From contig NZ_CP182485.1 of NCBI RefSeq assembly GCF_048282545.1, positions 744,001-808,000 on the forward strand: a stretch of DNA of 64,000 bases. The letters run 5' to 3'. Numbering within the stretch: position 1 is the first letter of the stretch; each line of letters begins with the position of its first letter. The stretch is from Opacimonas immobilis. Lineage in GTDB: Bacteria; Pseudomonadota; Gammaproteobacteria; Enterobacterales; Alteromonadaceae. A model generated the notes under the pieces. The model searched no databases, was not told where the DNA came from, and saw nothing but the letters and a program-made list of their open reading frames with translations. This document shows positions 25,848 through 35,055 of the stretch, one piece after another. The translations under genes were made by a program, and so were the position numbers.

Positions 25848-26498
25848 ATGTCTATTACACCAAGTTCATCTGCTAAAGGAAATCTCTTTGTCGTATCAGC
25901 GCCTTCTGGTGCCGGTAAGTCGAGTCTGATCAAGGCGCTATTAGAGCAATACAGCACCGACAACCACCCTCTGCAAGTTTCAGTATCTCATACCACTCGG
26001 GCGCCACGACCCGGTGAAGAAGATGGGGTGCATTATCATTATGTGAACGTGAATGAATTTAAAGCCTTGATTGAACAAGGTGGTTTTTTTGAATGGGCGG
26101 AAGTCTTTGGCAAATACTATGGCACATCAAAACAAGCGATTGCGGATACCTTGGAGCGCGGAATTGATGTGTTTTTGGATATTGATTGGCAAGGGGCAAG
26201 ACAAGTCAAAGCCCAATTTCCAGGTGCGCAGACTGTGTTTATTTTACCTCCTAGTGTTGCTGAGCTTGAACGACGCTTGACTGGGCGAGGGCAGGACAGT
26301 GCAGAAGTGATTGCCGGTCGGATGGCGCAAGCAGTAAGTGAAATGTCGCATGTTGATGAATTCGATTACGTGCTGATAAACGATGATTTTGAACAAACGT
26401 TGAGGGCGTTTTGGAGTATTGTTCAAACCCAACGTCAGACTCAGACGTACGTCAATAGCGCTCATCGCGCGCTGATTGATGCATTACTAAACAAATAA
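25848..26498 (+). CDS. gmk: guanylate kinase
   Basis: About 216 residues. It phosphorylates GMP to GDP. P-loop: SAPSGAGKSSLIKAL. GMP-binding motifs: SHTTRAPRPGEEDGVHYHYV and FFEWAEVFGKYYGTS. The frame extends upstream to 25746, but the ATG at 25848 gives the family length and N-terminus. It is divergent from cyaY and leads into rpoZ-spoT, an order shared with E. coli. Confidence 0.96.
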   Translation: MSITPSSSAKGNLFVVSAPSGAGKSSLIKALLEQYSTDNHPLQVSVSHTTRAPRPGEEDGVHYHYVNVNEFKALIEQGGFFEWAEVFGKYYGTSKQAIADTLERGIDVFLDIDWQGARQVKAQFPGAQTVFILPPSVAELERRLTGRGQDSAEVIAGRMAQAVSEMSHVDEFDYVLINDDFEQTLRAFWSIVQTQRQTQTYVNSAHRALIDALLNK

Positions 26499-26587
26499 TT
26501 TATCGTCCAAAATATAGCAATATCGATGTTTATAGGATAAAATCACGCCCCTTTTACGAAATTTTACTATTTTACACGGAGAAGACC

Positions 26588-26857
26588 ATGGCTCGAGTCA
26601 CTGTTGAAGACGCAGTTGATCAGGTAGGCAACCGCTTTGATTTGATTTTATTAGCAGCTAAACGTGCACGTCAACTTGCCATCGAAGGTAAAGATCCTCT
26701 TGTTGATAACGTTAACGACAAGCCAACGGTTGTTGCATTGCGCGAAATCGAAAAAGGTTTAGTGACTCAAGAATCATTAGAAGAAGCGGAAGTTGCAGAG
26801 CAAGTTCGAGCGGAATCTGCAGAATTTGCATCAGTTGCTAATATCCTTGCTGAATAA
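26588..26857 (+). CDS. rpoZ: RNA polymerase omega subunit
   Basis: An 89-residue protein starting MARVTVEDAVDQVGNRFDL, typical of omega, with RARQLAIEGKDPLV and the KPTVVALREIE segment. It helps assemble beta-prime. CGGAGAAG forms a strong ribosome-binding site 6 nt before the ATG. Precedes spoT by 86 bp. Confidence 0.97.
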   Translation: MARVTVEDAVDQVGNRFDLILLAAKRARQLAIEGKDPLVDNVNDKPTVVALREIEKGLVTQESLEEAEVAEQVRAESAEFASVANILAE

Positions 26858-26874
26858 GCTTTTTTCCTTTTCTA

Positions 26875-26947
26875 ACACTAGCATCACACCTTAATAAGAC
26901 GTATTCTATAAACGTTATAATCAATTAAACGTGTGATGCATTAGTGT
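26875..26947 (+). promoter_or_regulatory. bulged inverted repeat covering the spoT start, with an internal TATAAT box
   Basis: ACACTAGCATCACAC (26875-26889) is the reverse complement of GTGTGATGC (26931-26939) plus TAGTGT (26942-26947), leaving two bases (AT) bulged: 15 pairs around a 41-nt loop. The spoT GTG (26944-26946) lies inside the right arm. A perfect TATAAT (26916-26921) lies in the loop. RNA reading through from rpoZ could fold over the start; RNA begun inside the loop could not. Confidence 0.45.
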
Positions 26948-29064
26948 ATTTATTCGAACCCTTACAAAAGACCATTGAAACCTATTTACCTGCTGATAAG
27001 ATTCAGTTGGTACGTAATGCATTTGTCTTAGCTCAAGATGCGCATGAAGGACAGATGCGTTCGTCTGGCGATCCGTATATTACACACCCTGTCGCAGTGG
27101 CTAATATTTTGGCCGAAATGCAATTTGACCACGAAACTCTGATGGCTGCTTTATTACACGATGTGATTGAAGACACCAGTTATACCCGTGAGGATTTGGC
27201 TGAGCAGTTCGGGGATACGGTAGCTGATTTGGTTGAAGGCGTCAGTAAACTCGACAAAATAAAATTCTCAAACAAAGAAGAAGCTCAAGTCGAAAATTTT
27301 CGAAAAATGATGCTTGCTATGGTCGAAGACATCCGCGTCATCCTAATTAAACTAGCCGACCGCACTCATAACATGAGAACGCTTGGCGCGTTGCGTCCGG
27401 ATAAGCGCAGACGAATTGCCAACGAAACGTTAGAGATTTACGCACCACTTGCTCATCGCTTGGGTATCCATGACATGAAGAATGAGCTTGAGAATCTGGG
27501 ATTTGCAGCAAAGCACCCAATGCGGGCGCGCGCATTATCAAGCGCGATAAAACAAGCGCGAGGCAATCGCAAAGAAATCATCGATAATGTGTTTACCGAA
27601 ATTTGCACTCGACTTGATTCAGTGGGCCTGCCTGCTTTGGTCAAGGGACGAGAAAAGCATCTTTATTCGATTTATCGCAAGATGAAAAATAAAGAACTGC
27701 AGTTTAATGAAGTCATGGACATCTATGCATTTCGTCTGATCTTTGACACCATCGATGATTGTTATCGGGCATTAGGGGTGATGCACGGCTTGTATAAACC
27801 GATTGAAAACCGGTTCAAAGATTATATTGCCATTCCGCGTACCAATGGTTATCAATCGCTACATACTTCGTTGAAAGGGCCTCATGGTATTCCGGTTGAG
27901 ATCCAAATTCGCACCAATGAAATGGATCAAATGGCAGACAAAGGCGTTGCCGCGCATTGGCTTTACAAGGATAACGAAGATACGGATTCCAGTGCGCATT
28001 TAAAAGCCCGCAAATGGATGCAATCCATTCTCGAGTTGCAACAAAGTGCCAGCTCGTCGTTTGAGTTCATCGAGAACGTCAAATCTGATTTGTTTCCAGA
28101 CGAAATTTATGTGTTTACCCCCAAAGGCTCGATCATTGAATTGCCGATGGGGGCATGTGCGGTGGATTTTGCTTATGCCGTGCATTCAGATGTTGGGAAT
28201 CGCTGTGTGGGGGTCAGAGTCGATAAGCGCAACTCGTCATTGTCACAGCCATTAGAAAACGGGCAAACCATCGAAATTATTACTTCTCCACGCGCTAAAC
28301 CGAATGCCAACTGGCTAAATTATGTCGTATCGGCAAAAGCACGCAGTGCGATTCGTCACTACTTGAAGCGCCAGCAAACCGAAGACGCAGCGAACATGGG
28401 CCTTCGCTTGTTGCGCCACGCTTTAGGCTCGGTCAAATATGACGATATTCCAGCCCTGGATCTGCAACAAATCGCGTTAGATATGGGGCATAACACCTTT
28501 GATGAGCTACTCAGAGAAATTGGTTTAGGCAACGAATTAGCGGGTGTCATAGCTCGACGTTTGGTTGGGGAAACTGAAGGGTTAACTGAGTCAGATAAGC
28601 GCGGTAATGTGGCGATTAAAGGGACTGAAGGCTTATTGTTACATTATTCTCGCTGTTGTTACCCAATCCCAAATGATGAAATCGTCGCAGTTCTCAATCC
28701 AGGTAAAGGTATGATGATCCATCAGGTAGGCTGTACCAATATTCGTAAGCTCGCCCGAGATGAACCGCAACGGGTCTTACCGATGGAGTGGGATGGCGAA
28801 GTCAATGGCGATTTTAAGGTTTCATTGCGTATTGAACTGATCAATCATCAAGGCATACTGGCCAAATTAACCAACACCATTGCAGCATCGGATTCTAATA
28901 TCATCTCGATGAATTCAGACGAAAAAGAGTCCAATATTTATAATGTAGATTTGGTGTTAACCACCCATAATCGTATTCATTTTGCTGATATTATGCGTAA
29001 AATTCGCAATATCGAAGAAGTTCAAAAAGTCTCGCGACATTCGCAGAGCAAAACCATAAATTAG
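26944..29064 (+). CDS. spoT: bifunctional (p)ppGpp synthetase/hydrolase SpoT
   Basis: A 706-residue enzyme of the stringent response. The N-terminal HD hydrolase has His72-Asp73 in ALLHDVIEDT. The synthetase part has GREKHLYSIY and an RFKD motif near residue 290, the type seen in bifunctional enzymes, followed by YIAIPRTNGYQSLHT. TGS (VYVFTPKGSIIELP-like region) and C-terminal ACT domains follow. The GTG start gives MYLFE, exactly the E. coli N-terminus. The ribosome-binding site is poor and the start lies in an inverted repeat. Confidence 0.97.
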   Translation: MYLFEPLQKTIETYLPADKIQLVRNAFVLAQDAHEGQMRSSGDPYITHPVAVANILAEMQFDHETLMAALLHDVIEDTSYTREDLAEQFGDTVADLVEGVSKLDKIKFSNKEEAQVENFRKMMLAMVEDIRVILIKLADRTHNMRTLGALRPDKRRRIANETLEIYAPLAHRLGIHDMKNELENLGFAAKHPMRARALSSAIKQARGNRKEIIDNVFTEICTRLDSVGLPALVKGREKHLYSIYRKMKNKELQFNEVMDIYAFRLIFDTIDDCYRALGVMHGLYKPIENRFKDYIAIPRTNGYQSLHTSLKGPHGIPVEIQIRTNEMDQMADKGVAAHWLYKDNEDTDSSAHLKARKWMQSILELQQSASSSFEFIENVKSDLFPDEIYVFTPKGSIIELPMGACAVDFAYAVHSDVGNRCVGVRVDKRNSSLSQPLENGQTIEIITSPRAKPNANWLNYVVSAKARSAIRHYLKRQQTEDAANMGLRLLRHALGSVKYDDIPALDLQQIALDMGHNTFDELLREIGLGNELAGVIARRLVGETEGLTESDKRGNVAIKGTEGLLLHYSRCCYPIPNDEIVAVLNPGKGMMIHQVGCTNIRKLARDEPQRVLPMEWDGEVNGDFKVSLRIELINHQGILAKLTNTIAASDSNIISMNSDEKESNIYNVDLVLTTHNRIHFADIMRKIRNIEEVQKVSRHSQSKTIN

Positions 29065-29073
29065 GAAATAACT

Positions 29074-29457
29074 ATGTCTCGACAAATCATTCATACTGAC
29101 CGTGCGCCCGCTGCTATAGGTACTTATAACCAAGCGGTTAAGGTTGATAACACCACATATTTATCTGGTCAGATCCCACTGGTACCAGAAACCATGGAAA
29201 TGGTATCGGATGATTTTGCTGAGCAAGCCCATCAAGTGTTCAAAAATCTTTCAGCGGTGTGTGAAGCTGCCGGTGGCACACTCAATGATATGGCCAAAGT
29301 GAATATATTTGTTATTGATTTAGGACATTTTGCTACCGTGAATAGCATTATGGCTGAGTATTTTAGTGAACCTTACCCCGCTCGTGCGGCAGTGCAAGTT
29401 GCAGCATTACCCAAAGGCGCACAAATCGAAATTGATGGTATCTTGATCACTGAGTAA
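29074..29457 (+). CDS. ridA: RidA family reactive intermediate deaminase
   Basis: A 127-residue trimeric enzyme that hydrolyses 2-aminoacrylate and related imines. Family signatures: SGQIPLVPET, GGTLNDMAKVNIFV, and the catalytic Arg in YPARAAVQVAALPKGAQIEID. It lies 9 bp after spoT and 4 bp before trmH, so it is probably cotranscribed. This position is common in Alteromonadales but not in E. coli. Confidence 0.94.
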   Translation: MSRQIIHTDRAPAAIGTYNQAVKVDNTTYLSGQIPLVPETMEMVSDDFAEQAHQVFKNLSAVCEAAGGTLNDMAKVNIFVIDLGHFATVNSIMAEYFSEPYPARAAVQVAALPKGAQIEIDGILITE

Positions 29458-29461
29458 GCTT

Positions 29462-30142
29462 ATGTCACCGGAACGTTATCAGCGCATCCGCCAAATGTTG
29501 GCGATGCGTCAAACGGATTTGACGGTGCTCATGGAAGAAGTACACAAACCTCACAATGTCTCTGCAATTCTGCGTACCTGTGATGCAGTTGGGATCCATC
29601 AGGCGCATGCGATTTGGGAAAAAAACCCTGGCATGCGTCGTGGCACCTCAATGGGCGCAACGGATTGGTTGTCGGTACAAGCTCATGACACGATTGATGA
29701 TGCGGTGTCTCATCTCAAAGCGCAAAAAATGCAAGTCCTGGTAACGAACTTGTCTGATTCAGCTTTAGATTATCGCGAAATCGATTACACACGCCCTACG
29801 GCCATTATTATGGGACAAGAAAAAAACGGTGTAACACCAGAAGCTTTAGCGCTTGCGGATCATGATATCGTGATCCCTATGGTGGGCATGACGCAATCTT
29901 TGAATGTTTCTGTAGCGGCGGCCTTAGTGTTGTACGAAGCTCAGCGTCAACGGCAAAATGCCGGTATGTATCACACTCAACAATTGAGTGAGGAAGAATG
30001 TCAGAAAGCTCTGTTTAAAGGTGGTCATCCAACGATTTACAAACAGTGGTTAAAACACGATTTACCTTTGCCTCATATTAATGAGGAAGGACAAATTGAT
30101 GCCTCACAAATATGGTGGGATACGCTACAATATTCCAAATAA
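29462..30142 (+). CDS. trmH: tRNA (guanosine(18)-2'-O)-methyltransferase
   Basis: A 226-residue SPOUT methyltransferase that modifies G18 in the D-loop of tRNA. The three SPOUT motifs are visible: HNVSAILRTCDAVGI, AIIMGQEKNGVTPEAL, and MTQSLNVSVAAALVLYE. Length is close to E. coli TrmH. Between ridA and recG, matching the conserved spoT-trmH-recG order. Confidence 0.95.
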   Translation: MSPERYQRIRQMLAMRQTDLTVLMEEVHKPHNVSAILRTCDAVGIHQAHAIWEKNPGMRRGTSMGATDWLSVQAHDTIDDAVSHLKAQKMQVLVTNLSDSALDYREIDYTRPTAIIMGQEKNGVTPEALALADHDIVIPMVGMTQSLNVSVAAALVLYEAQRQRQNAGMYHTQQLSEEECQKALFKGGHPTIYKQWLKHDLPLPHINEEGQIDASQIWWDTLQYSK

Positions 30143-30183
30143 CAAGTGACGTTTACATAACGATAATAACAAAGGGATTACGA

Positions 30184-32265
30184 GTGACGCAGACGACATT
30201 AGGCAGTATGCCAGTGACCAAGCTCAAAGGAGTCGGCCCTAAAATGGCAGACAAACTCCACGATTTTGGTTTGCGCACGGTGCAAGATGTGTTGTTTCAC
30301 CTACCCATTCGCTATGAAGACCGCACGCGTGTTTACAATATTGCCGATGTCCATCATGGTTTGCATGCAACCGTTGTGGCGCAAGTTATCAGTGCCGAGA
30401 TCAAATTTGGTAAACGCCGCTCTTTGGTGGTCAAAGTCTCAGATGAGACGGGCGGTTTGAGCTGTCGTTTTTTCTTTTTTTCGGCGGCACAAAAAAAACA
30501 ACTTATACCAGGTACTCGTCTGAGAATTTTTGGTGAAATGCGCCGTGGCTTAAACGGACTAGAAGTGGTTCATCCCGAGTACAAAATTGTCCACGACGAT
30601 GCCCCAATTGCAGTGGCCGAAAGTCTTACCCCCGTCTATCCCGCGACCGAGGGCATCAAACAAGTCACTCTGCGAAATCTCACCGAGAGTGCCTTACAAG
30701 CTCTTGACCAAGGTGCGTTAGCAGAGTTATTCCCAGCGGGTCTGTATGATCAGCAAGTGTCTTTGCGTGAAGCGTTGTACCTCGTGCATCGCCCACCACC
30801 GGACGTCACGATGGAGTTGATAACGGAAGGTAAGCACCCTGCACAGCATAGATTAATTTTAGAAGAGCTGATCGCGCATCATCTGAGTATTTTGCAGGTT
30901 CGTCGAGATCATGCACAAGACCCAGGGTTTGCGATTGAGGAACGAGATCCCTTGTCTCGGGCTTTTTTAGAGCAACTGCCTTTTTCCCCGACCAATGCCC
31001 AAGCGCGCGTGGTTGCTGAAATCAAATCAGACTTAGCTCAAGGCGTACCTATGTTGCGCTTAGTGCAAGGCGATGTGGGTTCGGGCAAAACCTTAGTCGC
31101 CGCTCTGGCGGCGTTACCCGTTATCGCTCAAGGGTATCAAGTTGCCCTGATGGCACCAACTGAATTGCTAGCAGAGCAACATGCGCAAAATTTTGCCAAC
31201 TGGTTTGCTCCGCTTGGTTTAAATGTAGGCTGGCTAGCTGGTAAACTCAAAGGCAAAGTACGTGAGCAAGTGCTTACCGAACTGCAAAACGGAACCATCA
31301 ATATGCTGGTCGGTACTCATGCCGTGTTCCAAGAAAAGGTGGAATACGCCAATCTTGCTTTGGTTATTATTGACGAACAACACCGATTTGGGGTGCATCA
31401 ACGCTTAGCTTTACGCGAAAAAGGCGAGCAACAAGGGCGTTTCCCGCATCAATTAGTGATGACGGCGACGCCGATTCCACGAACTCTTGCCATGACTGCT
31501 TATGCTGATTTGGATACTTCAATTATAGATGAATTACCACCTGGTCGCACGCCGGTCAAAACAGTCGTCATCCCCAACGCCAGACGCGATCAAATCATCG
31601 AACGGGTACGCCAGGTGGTGACTACTGAGCGCCGTCAAGTGTACTGGGTTTGCACCTTGATTGAAGAGTCGGATGTCTTGCAAAGCCAAGCGGCAGAAGA
31701 CACCCACGCGGCATTGCAAACACTGTTGCCTGAGCTGCGTATCGGCCTAGTGCACGGCCGACTTCACGCCAAAGACAAACAAGCACGAATGCAGGCATTT
31801 AAAGAAGCTGAAATTGATTTGTTGGTCGCGACCACCGTCATTGAGGTTGGCGTAGATGTACCGAATGCTTCGCTTATGATCATAGAAAATCCAGAGCGCC
31901 TAGGCCTAGCACAACTGCATCAACTCCGAGGAAGAGTGGGCAGAGGGAGCGTGGAAAGTCATTGTGTGTTGTTATATGAAGGGAATTTGTCAAAAACTGC
32001 CGAGCAACGCTTACGGGTGTTACGAGAGTCCAATGATGGATTTTATATTGCTCAAAAAGACTTAGAAATTCGAGGTCCGGGCGAGATCTTGGGGACTAAA
32101 CAAACGGGTATCGCGGATCTCAAGATTGCCGATTTGGTTCGAGATGGCCACATGCTCGGCCAAGTCCATCAATTGGCTGAACATTTGTTCGAGCATTATC
32201 CCAAGCACGCCAATGCCATCGTACAGCGCTGGCTAGGATATAAAGGACACTATTCCAATGCTTAA
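30184..32265 (+). CDS. recG: ATP-dependent DNA helicase RecG
   Basis: A 693-residue branched-DNA helicase that reverses forks and processes Holliday junctions. N-terminal wedge domain with LHRPPP, Walker A GDVGSGKTLVAALAAL, DEQH box (IIDEQHRFG), TATPIPRTLA, and LRGRVGRG near the C-terminus. The frame opens inside trmH; the GTG at 30184 gives the exact length of E. coli RecG. Its end overlaps the rsmJ ATG by 8 bp. Confidence 0.97.
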   Translation: MTQTTLGSMPVTKLKGVGPKMADKLHDFGLRTVQDVLFHLPIRYEDRTRVYNIADVHHGLHATVVAQVISAEIKFGKRRSLVVKVSDETGGLSCRFFFFSAAQKKQLIPGTRLRIFGEMRRGLNGLEVVHPEYKIVHDDAPIAVAESLTPVYPATEGIKQVTLRNLTESALQALDQGALAELFPAGLYDQQVSLREALYLVHRPPPDVTMELITEGKHPAQHRLILEELIAHHLSILQVRRDHAQDPGFAIEERDPLSRAFLEQLPFSPTNAQARVVAEIKSDLAQGVPMLRLVQGDVGSGKTLVAALAALPVIAQGYQVALMAPTELLAEQHAQNFANWFAPLGLNVGWLAGKLKGKVREQVLTELQNGTINMLVGTHAVFQEKVEYANLALVIIDEQHRFGVHQRLALREKGEQQGRFPHQLVMTATPIPRTLAMTAYADLDTSIIDELPPGRTPVKTVVIPNARRDQIIERVRQVVTTERRQVYWVCTLIEESDVLQSQAAEDTHAALQTLLPELRIGLVHGRLHAKDKQARMQAFKEAEIDLLVATTVIEVGVDVPNASLMIIENPERLGLAQLHQLRGRVGRGSVESHCVLLYEGNLSKTAEQRLRVLRESNDGFYIAQKDLEIRGPGEILGTKQTGIADLKIADLVRDGHMLGQVHQLAEHLFEHYPKHANAIVQRWLGYKGHYSNA

Positions 32266-33100
32266 ACAAACGCATATTCAACAATATAGTGACTTGCGTA
32301 TTATAGGCGGTGTGCCCTTTCCGATTCGTCTAGCGGATACCATAGTTCAAGAAGCAAAACCAGAATATTTGGCACGGTTACAAGACCTTGCTGACACCTG
32401 GCAGTTACAAGCCTGGCCGAAATCGGCAGGCAATCCGGCTCAAGGCTTATTCTTATCGTTAAGCGAAAATGGCTTGGGTTTAGTGGATATCAACCTGCCA
32501 AAGGTACTGCCATTGATGGTTGATTTTGCCAGTGAGGCACTTGCGTATCGCAAAGACAAAGGCGGTGGCAAAAATGAAGCGATTGCCAAAGCGGTTGGTA
32601 TCAAAGGACAATCTGATTGGCATGTAGTAGATGCTACCGCAGGCCTGGGAACGGATAGCTTTATCTTGGCCAGTGTTGGATGCCGAGTCACTATGTTAGA
32701 GCGTGCTAATGTGGTGTGCGCGTTGTTAGCCGATGGGCTCGCTCGGTTGGCATGGCGCGATGACTTGGTTTGGTTGGCAGACGCTCTTTCACTCAAATCA
32801 GGCAATGCCCATGAATCGTTGCAAAAGCTTGCTCAAGAAGCAGCGCATGTGGATGTGGTGTATTTAGATCCCATGTTCCCCCATAAGAAAAAATCCGCCG
32901 CCGTGAAGAAAAACATGCAGTTTTTGCAACAACTGCTTGGTCATGATACCGATGCGGATGATTTGTTGACACCAGCCTTGGCGTTAGCGCATAAACGCGT
33001 GGTCGTAAAACGCCCCAACTATGCACCACCGCTCAACAATCAGGCTCCGAGTATGGCGATTAAGGGCAAAAAACATCGCTTTGATGTGTATTTGCTGTAA
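32258..33100 (+). CDS. rsmJ: 16S rRNA (guanine(1516)-N(2))-methyltransferase
   Basis: A 280-residue SAM-dependent methyltransferase. DATAGLGTDSFILASVG is the SAM-binding motif I, and YLDPMFPHKKKSAAVKK is the catalytic DPMFP motif. The family modifies G1516 of 16S rRNA. It overlaps recG by 8 bp. About 30 residues longer than E. coli RsmJ, mainly at the N-terminus. Confidence 0.93.
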   Translation: MLKQTHIQQYSDLRIIGGVPFPIRLADTIVQEAKPEYLARLQDLADTWQLQAWPKSAGNPAQGLFLSLSENGLGLVDINLPKVLPLMVDFASEALAYRKDKGGGKNEAIAKAVGIKGQSDWHVVDATAGLGTDSFILASVGCRVTMLERANVVCALLADGLARLAWRDDLVWLADALSLKSGNAHESLQKLAQEAAHVDVVYLDPMFPHKKKSAAVKKNMQFLQQLLGHDTDADDLLTPALALAHKRVVVKRPNYAPPLNNQAPSMAIKGKKHRFDVYLL

Positions 33101-33118
33101 TAATCAATTTATTGAAGA

Positions 33119-34453
33119 TTACTCGCCTCCCACCTGCATCTCGCTCAACAAAATCGAACCTGTGTGTACTGAGCCTCGGATTTCTGTATCTCGAGCAATG
33201 CCTTGGATATTTGCCAGCATGTCCTTTAGGTTAGACGCCAGAGTGAACTCATGAACTGGGTATTGGATCACACCATTTTCGACCCAGTATCCTGCAGCGC
33301 CTCGCGAATAATCGCCGGTCACCCCATTAACGCCTTGTCCCATCAGTTCTGTGACTAAGATTCCAGTACCCATTTGCGCGAGCAAATCGGACTGTTCGGC
33401 ATGCGTCGTGGATACTTGCCAGTTGTGAATACCCCCAGCATGGCCTGTCGTGGTAAGTCCCATTTTGCGCGCAGAATAACTGGTTAATAGGTAGGTCTGT
33501 AAGACGCCATCTAGGACGATATCTCGTGCAATAGTGGCTACGCCCTCGTGGTCAAAGGGAGAGCTAGCCAGTGCGCTTGCTAGATGTGGCGCTTCTTGTA
33601 TCGTTAACCATTTGGGTAAGATTTGGGTATTGATACTATCTAGTAAAAAGCTAGACTTGCGGTAGAGACTGCCACCGCTGATGGCGCTCACTAGATGGCC
33701 AAACAAGCTTGAGGCGATGGTGCGATCAAGTACGACGGGGTATTTACCGGTTTTGACCTTTCTTGCATGTAAGCGATTGAGGGCATTATTTGCAGCCTCC
33801 ACACCAATGGTTTTGGATTCGGGCAGTAAATTTGCTTGGCGATTGATGCCATAAGCGTAATCGCGCTGCATGTCATCGCCATCGGTTGCAATCATGACAC
33901 AGCTTAACGCATAGCGAGAACTTGGATATCCAGCTAAAAAGCCATGTGAGTTGCCATAGACTCGACAACCAATATTGGCGTTGTACGTTGCGCCATCCGA
34001 ATTTGTGATTTTGTCAGAGACCTCGAGTGCAGCTTGTTCGGTTTCAAGTGCTAACGCGAGAGCCTGTTCCGTATCAAGTGCAACAGGATGATACAAATCA
34101 CAATCGACGATCTCTTTGGCCATTAGCTCTGCATCTGCCAAACCATTACAGTCATCGCGTTCAGTATGTTTAGCGATGGCTACGGCTTTTTCAACAGTAA
34201 GTTTGAGCGCGTCTGGTGAAAGATCTGAGGTGGAAGCTGAGCCTTTTTGTTGGCCGACATAGACGGCAATCCCTAAGCCTCCGTCATTGGTGAATTCAAC
34301 CGTCTCAACATCTTGCATACGAGCTGTGACACTGATCCCTTGTACTTTTGACATGCTGGCTTCAGCCGCGGTGGCACCTGCCGCTTTAGCAAAATCCAAT
34401 ACTTGTGAAACTGCGTCTTGAATGTCGTTTAGCTGTTGCTGTATAGGTTGCAT
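33119..34453 (-). CDS. pmbA: metalloprotease subunit PmbA/TldE
   Basis: A 444-residue partner of TldD, lacking the metal motif, as expected. VEFTNDGGLGIAVYVG and the C-terminal TGILVTELMGQGVNGVTGD are typical. TldD and TldE together form a heterodimeric protease known for maturing microcin B17 and degrading CcdA in E. coli. Convergent with rsmJ and divergent from darP. Confidence 0.95.
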   Translation of the reverse strand: MQPIQQQLNDIQDAVSQVLDFAKAAGATAAEASMSKVQGISVTARMQDVETVEFTNDGGLGIAVYVGQQKGSASTSDLSPDALKLTVEKAVAIAKHTERDDCNGLADAELMAKEIVDCDLYHPVALDTEQALALALETEQAALEVSDKITNSDGATYNANIGCRVYGNSHGFLAGYPSSRYALSCVMIATDGDDMQRDYAYGINRQANLLPESKTIGVEAANNALNRLHARKVKTGKYPVVLDRTIASSLFGHLVSAISGGSLYRKSSFLLDSINTQILPKWLTIQEAPHLASALASSPFDHEGVATIARDIVLDGVLQTYLLTSYSARKMGLTTTGHAGGIHNWQVSTTHAEQSDLLAQMGTGILVTELMGQGVNGVTGDYSRGAAGYWVENGVIQYPVHEFTLASNLKDMLANIQGIARDTEIRGSVHTGSILLSEMQVGGE

Positions 34454-34536
34454 ATAAAACTTCTATCCATTATAGGGCCGGTCTTGATACAATAGCACTC
34501 AATTAACAAGTACCCACTGTGACAGGCAATCAATCT

Positions 34537-35055
34537 ATGTCCGAATTTGATGATGTTCAAGACAACAACGAACCCGAATTTGTCAGTAAAACCCAACTCA
34601 AGCAAGAAGCCAAAGAGTTAGTTGATTTGGGCAAAAAACTCACCGAGTTGACGCCTGCCAAGCTCAAAGAGTTTGATCTGGATGATGAATTACTAGAAGC
34701 GATCACCCTCGCTCAAAAAATCAATCGCAAAAAAGACGGTTATCGTCGCCAGTTATCGTTTATCGGCAAACTCTTGCGTCAGCGTGATAATACACCTGAG
34801 ATTGCGCACCAAATGACGATGTTGAATGTCGCTCAGCGACAAGTTGTCCAAGCTTTTCATGCATTAGAGAACACTCGAGATGACATCGTCGCGCGTGGTG
34901 ACGACGCTATTAACGAGGTGTTAACCGCACATCCTCAACTTGACCGTCAACACCTTCGCCAGCTTGCGCGTCAAGCTAAAAAACAAGCTGAAAAAAATAA
35001 GCCACCTAAGGCCTCTCGCGAGATATTTCAGTATCTCAAGGCGCACATCAAATAA
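34537..35055 (+). CDS. darP: ribosome biogenesis factor DarP (YjgA)
   Basis: About 172 residues. All-helical, charged protein of the DUF615 family that binds the 50S subunit during assembly. SKTQLKQEAKELVDLGKKL and AQKINRKKDGYRRQLSFIGK are the family blocks. Start is either the ATG at 34537 or the GTG at 34519; the ATG (MSEFDD) matches relatives better. Between pmbA and tldD; its stop abuts that of tldD without a gap. Confidence 0.93.
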   Translation: MSEFDDVQDNNEPEFVSKTQLKQEAKELVDLGKKLTELTPAKLKEFDLDDELLEAITLAQKINRKKDGYRRQLSFIGKLLRQRDNTPEIAHQMTMLNVAQRQVVQAFHALENTRDDIVARGDDAINEVLTAHPQLDRQHLRQLARQAKKQAEKNKPPKASREIFQYLKAHIK

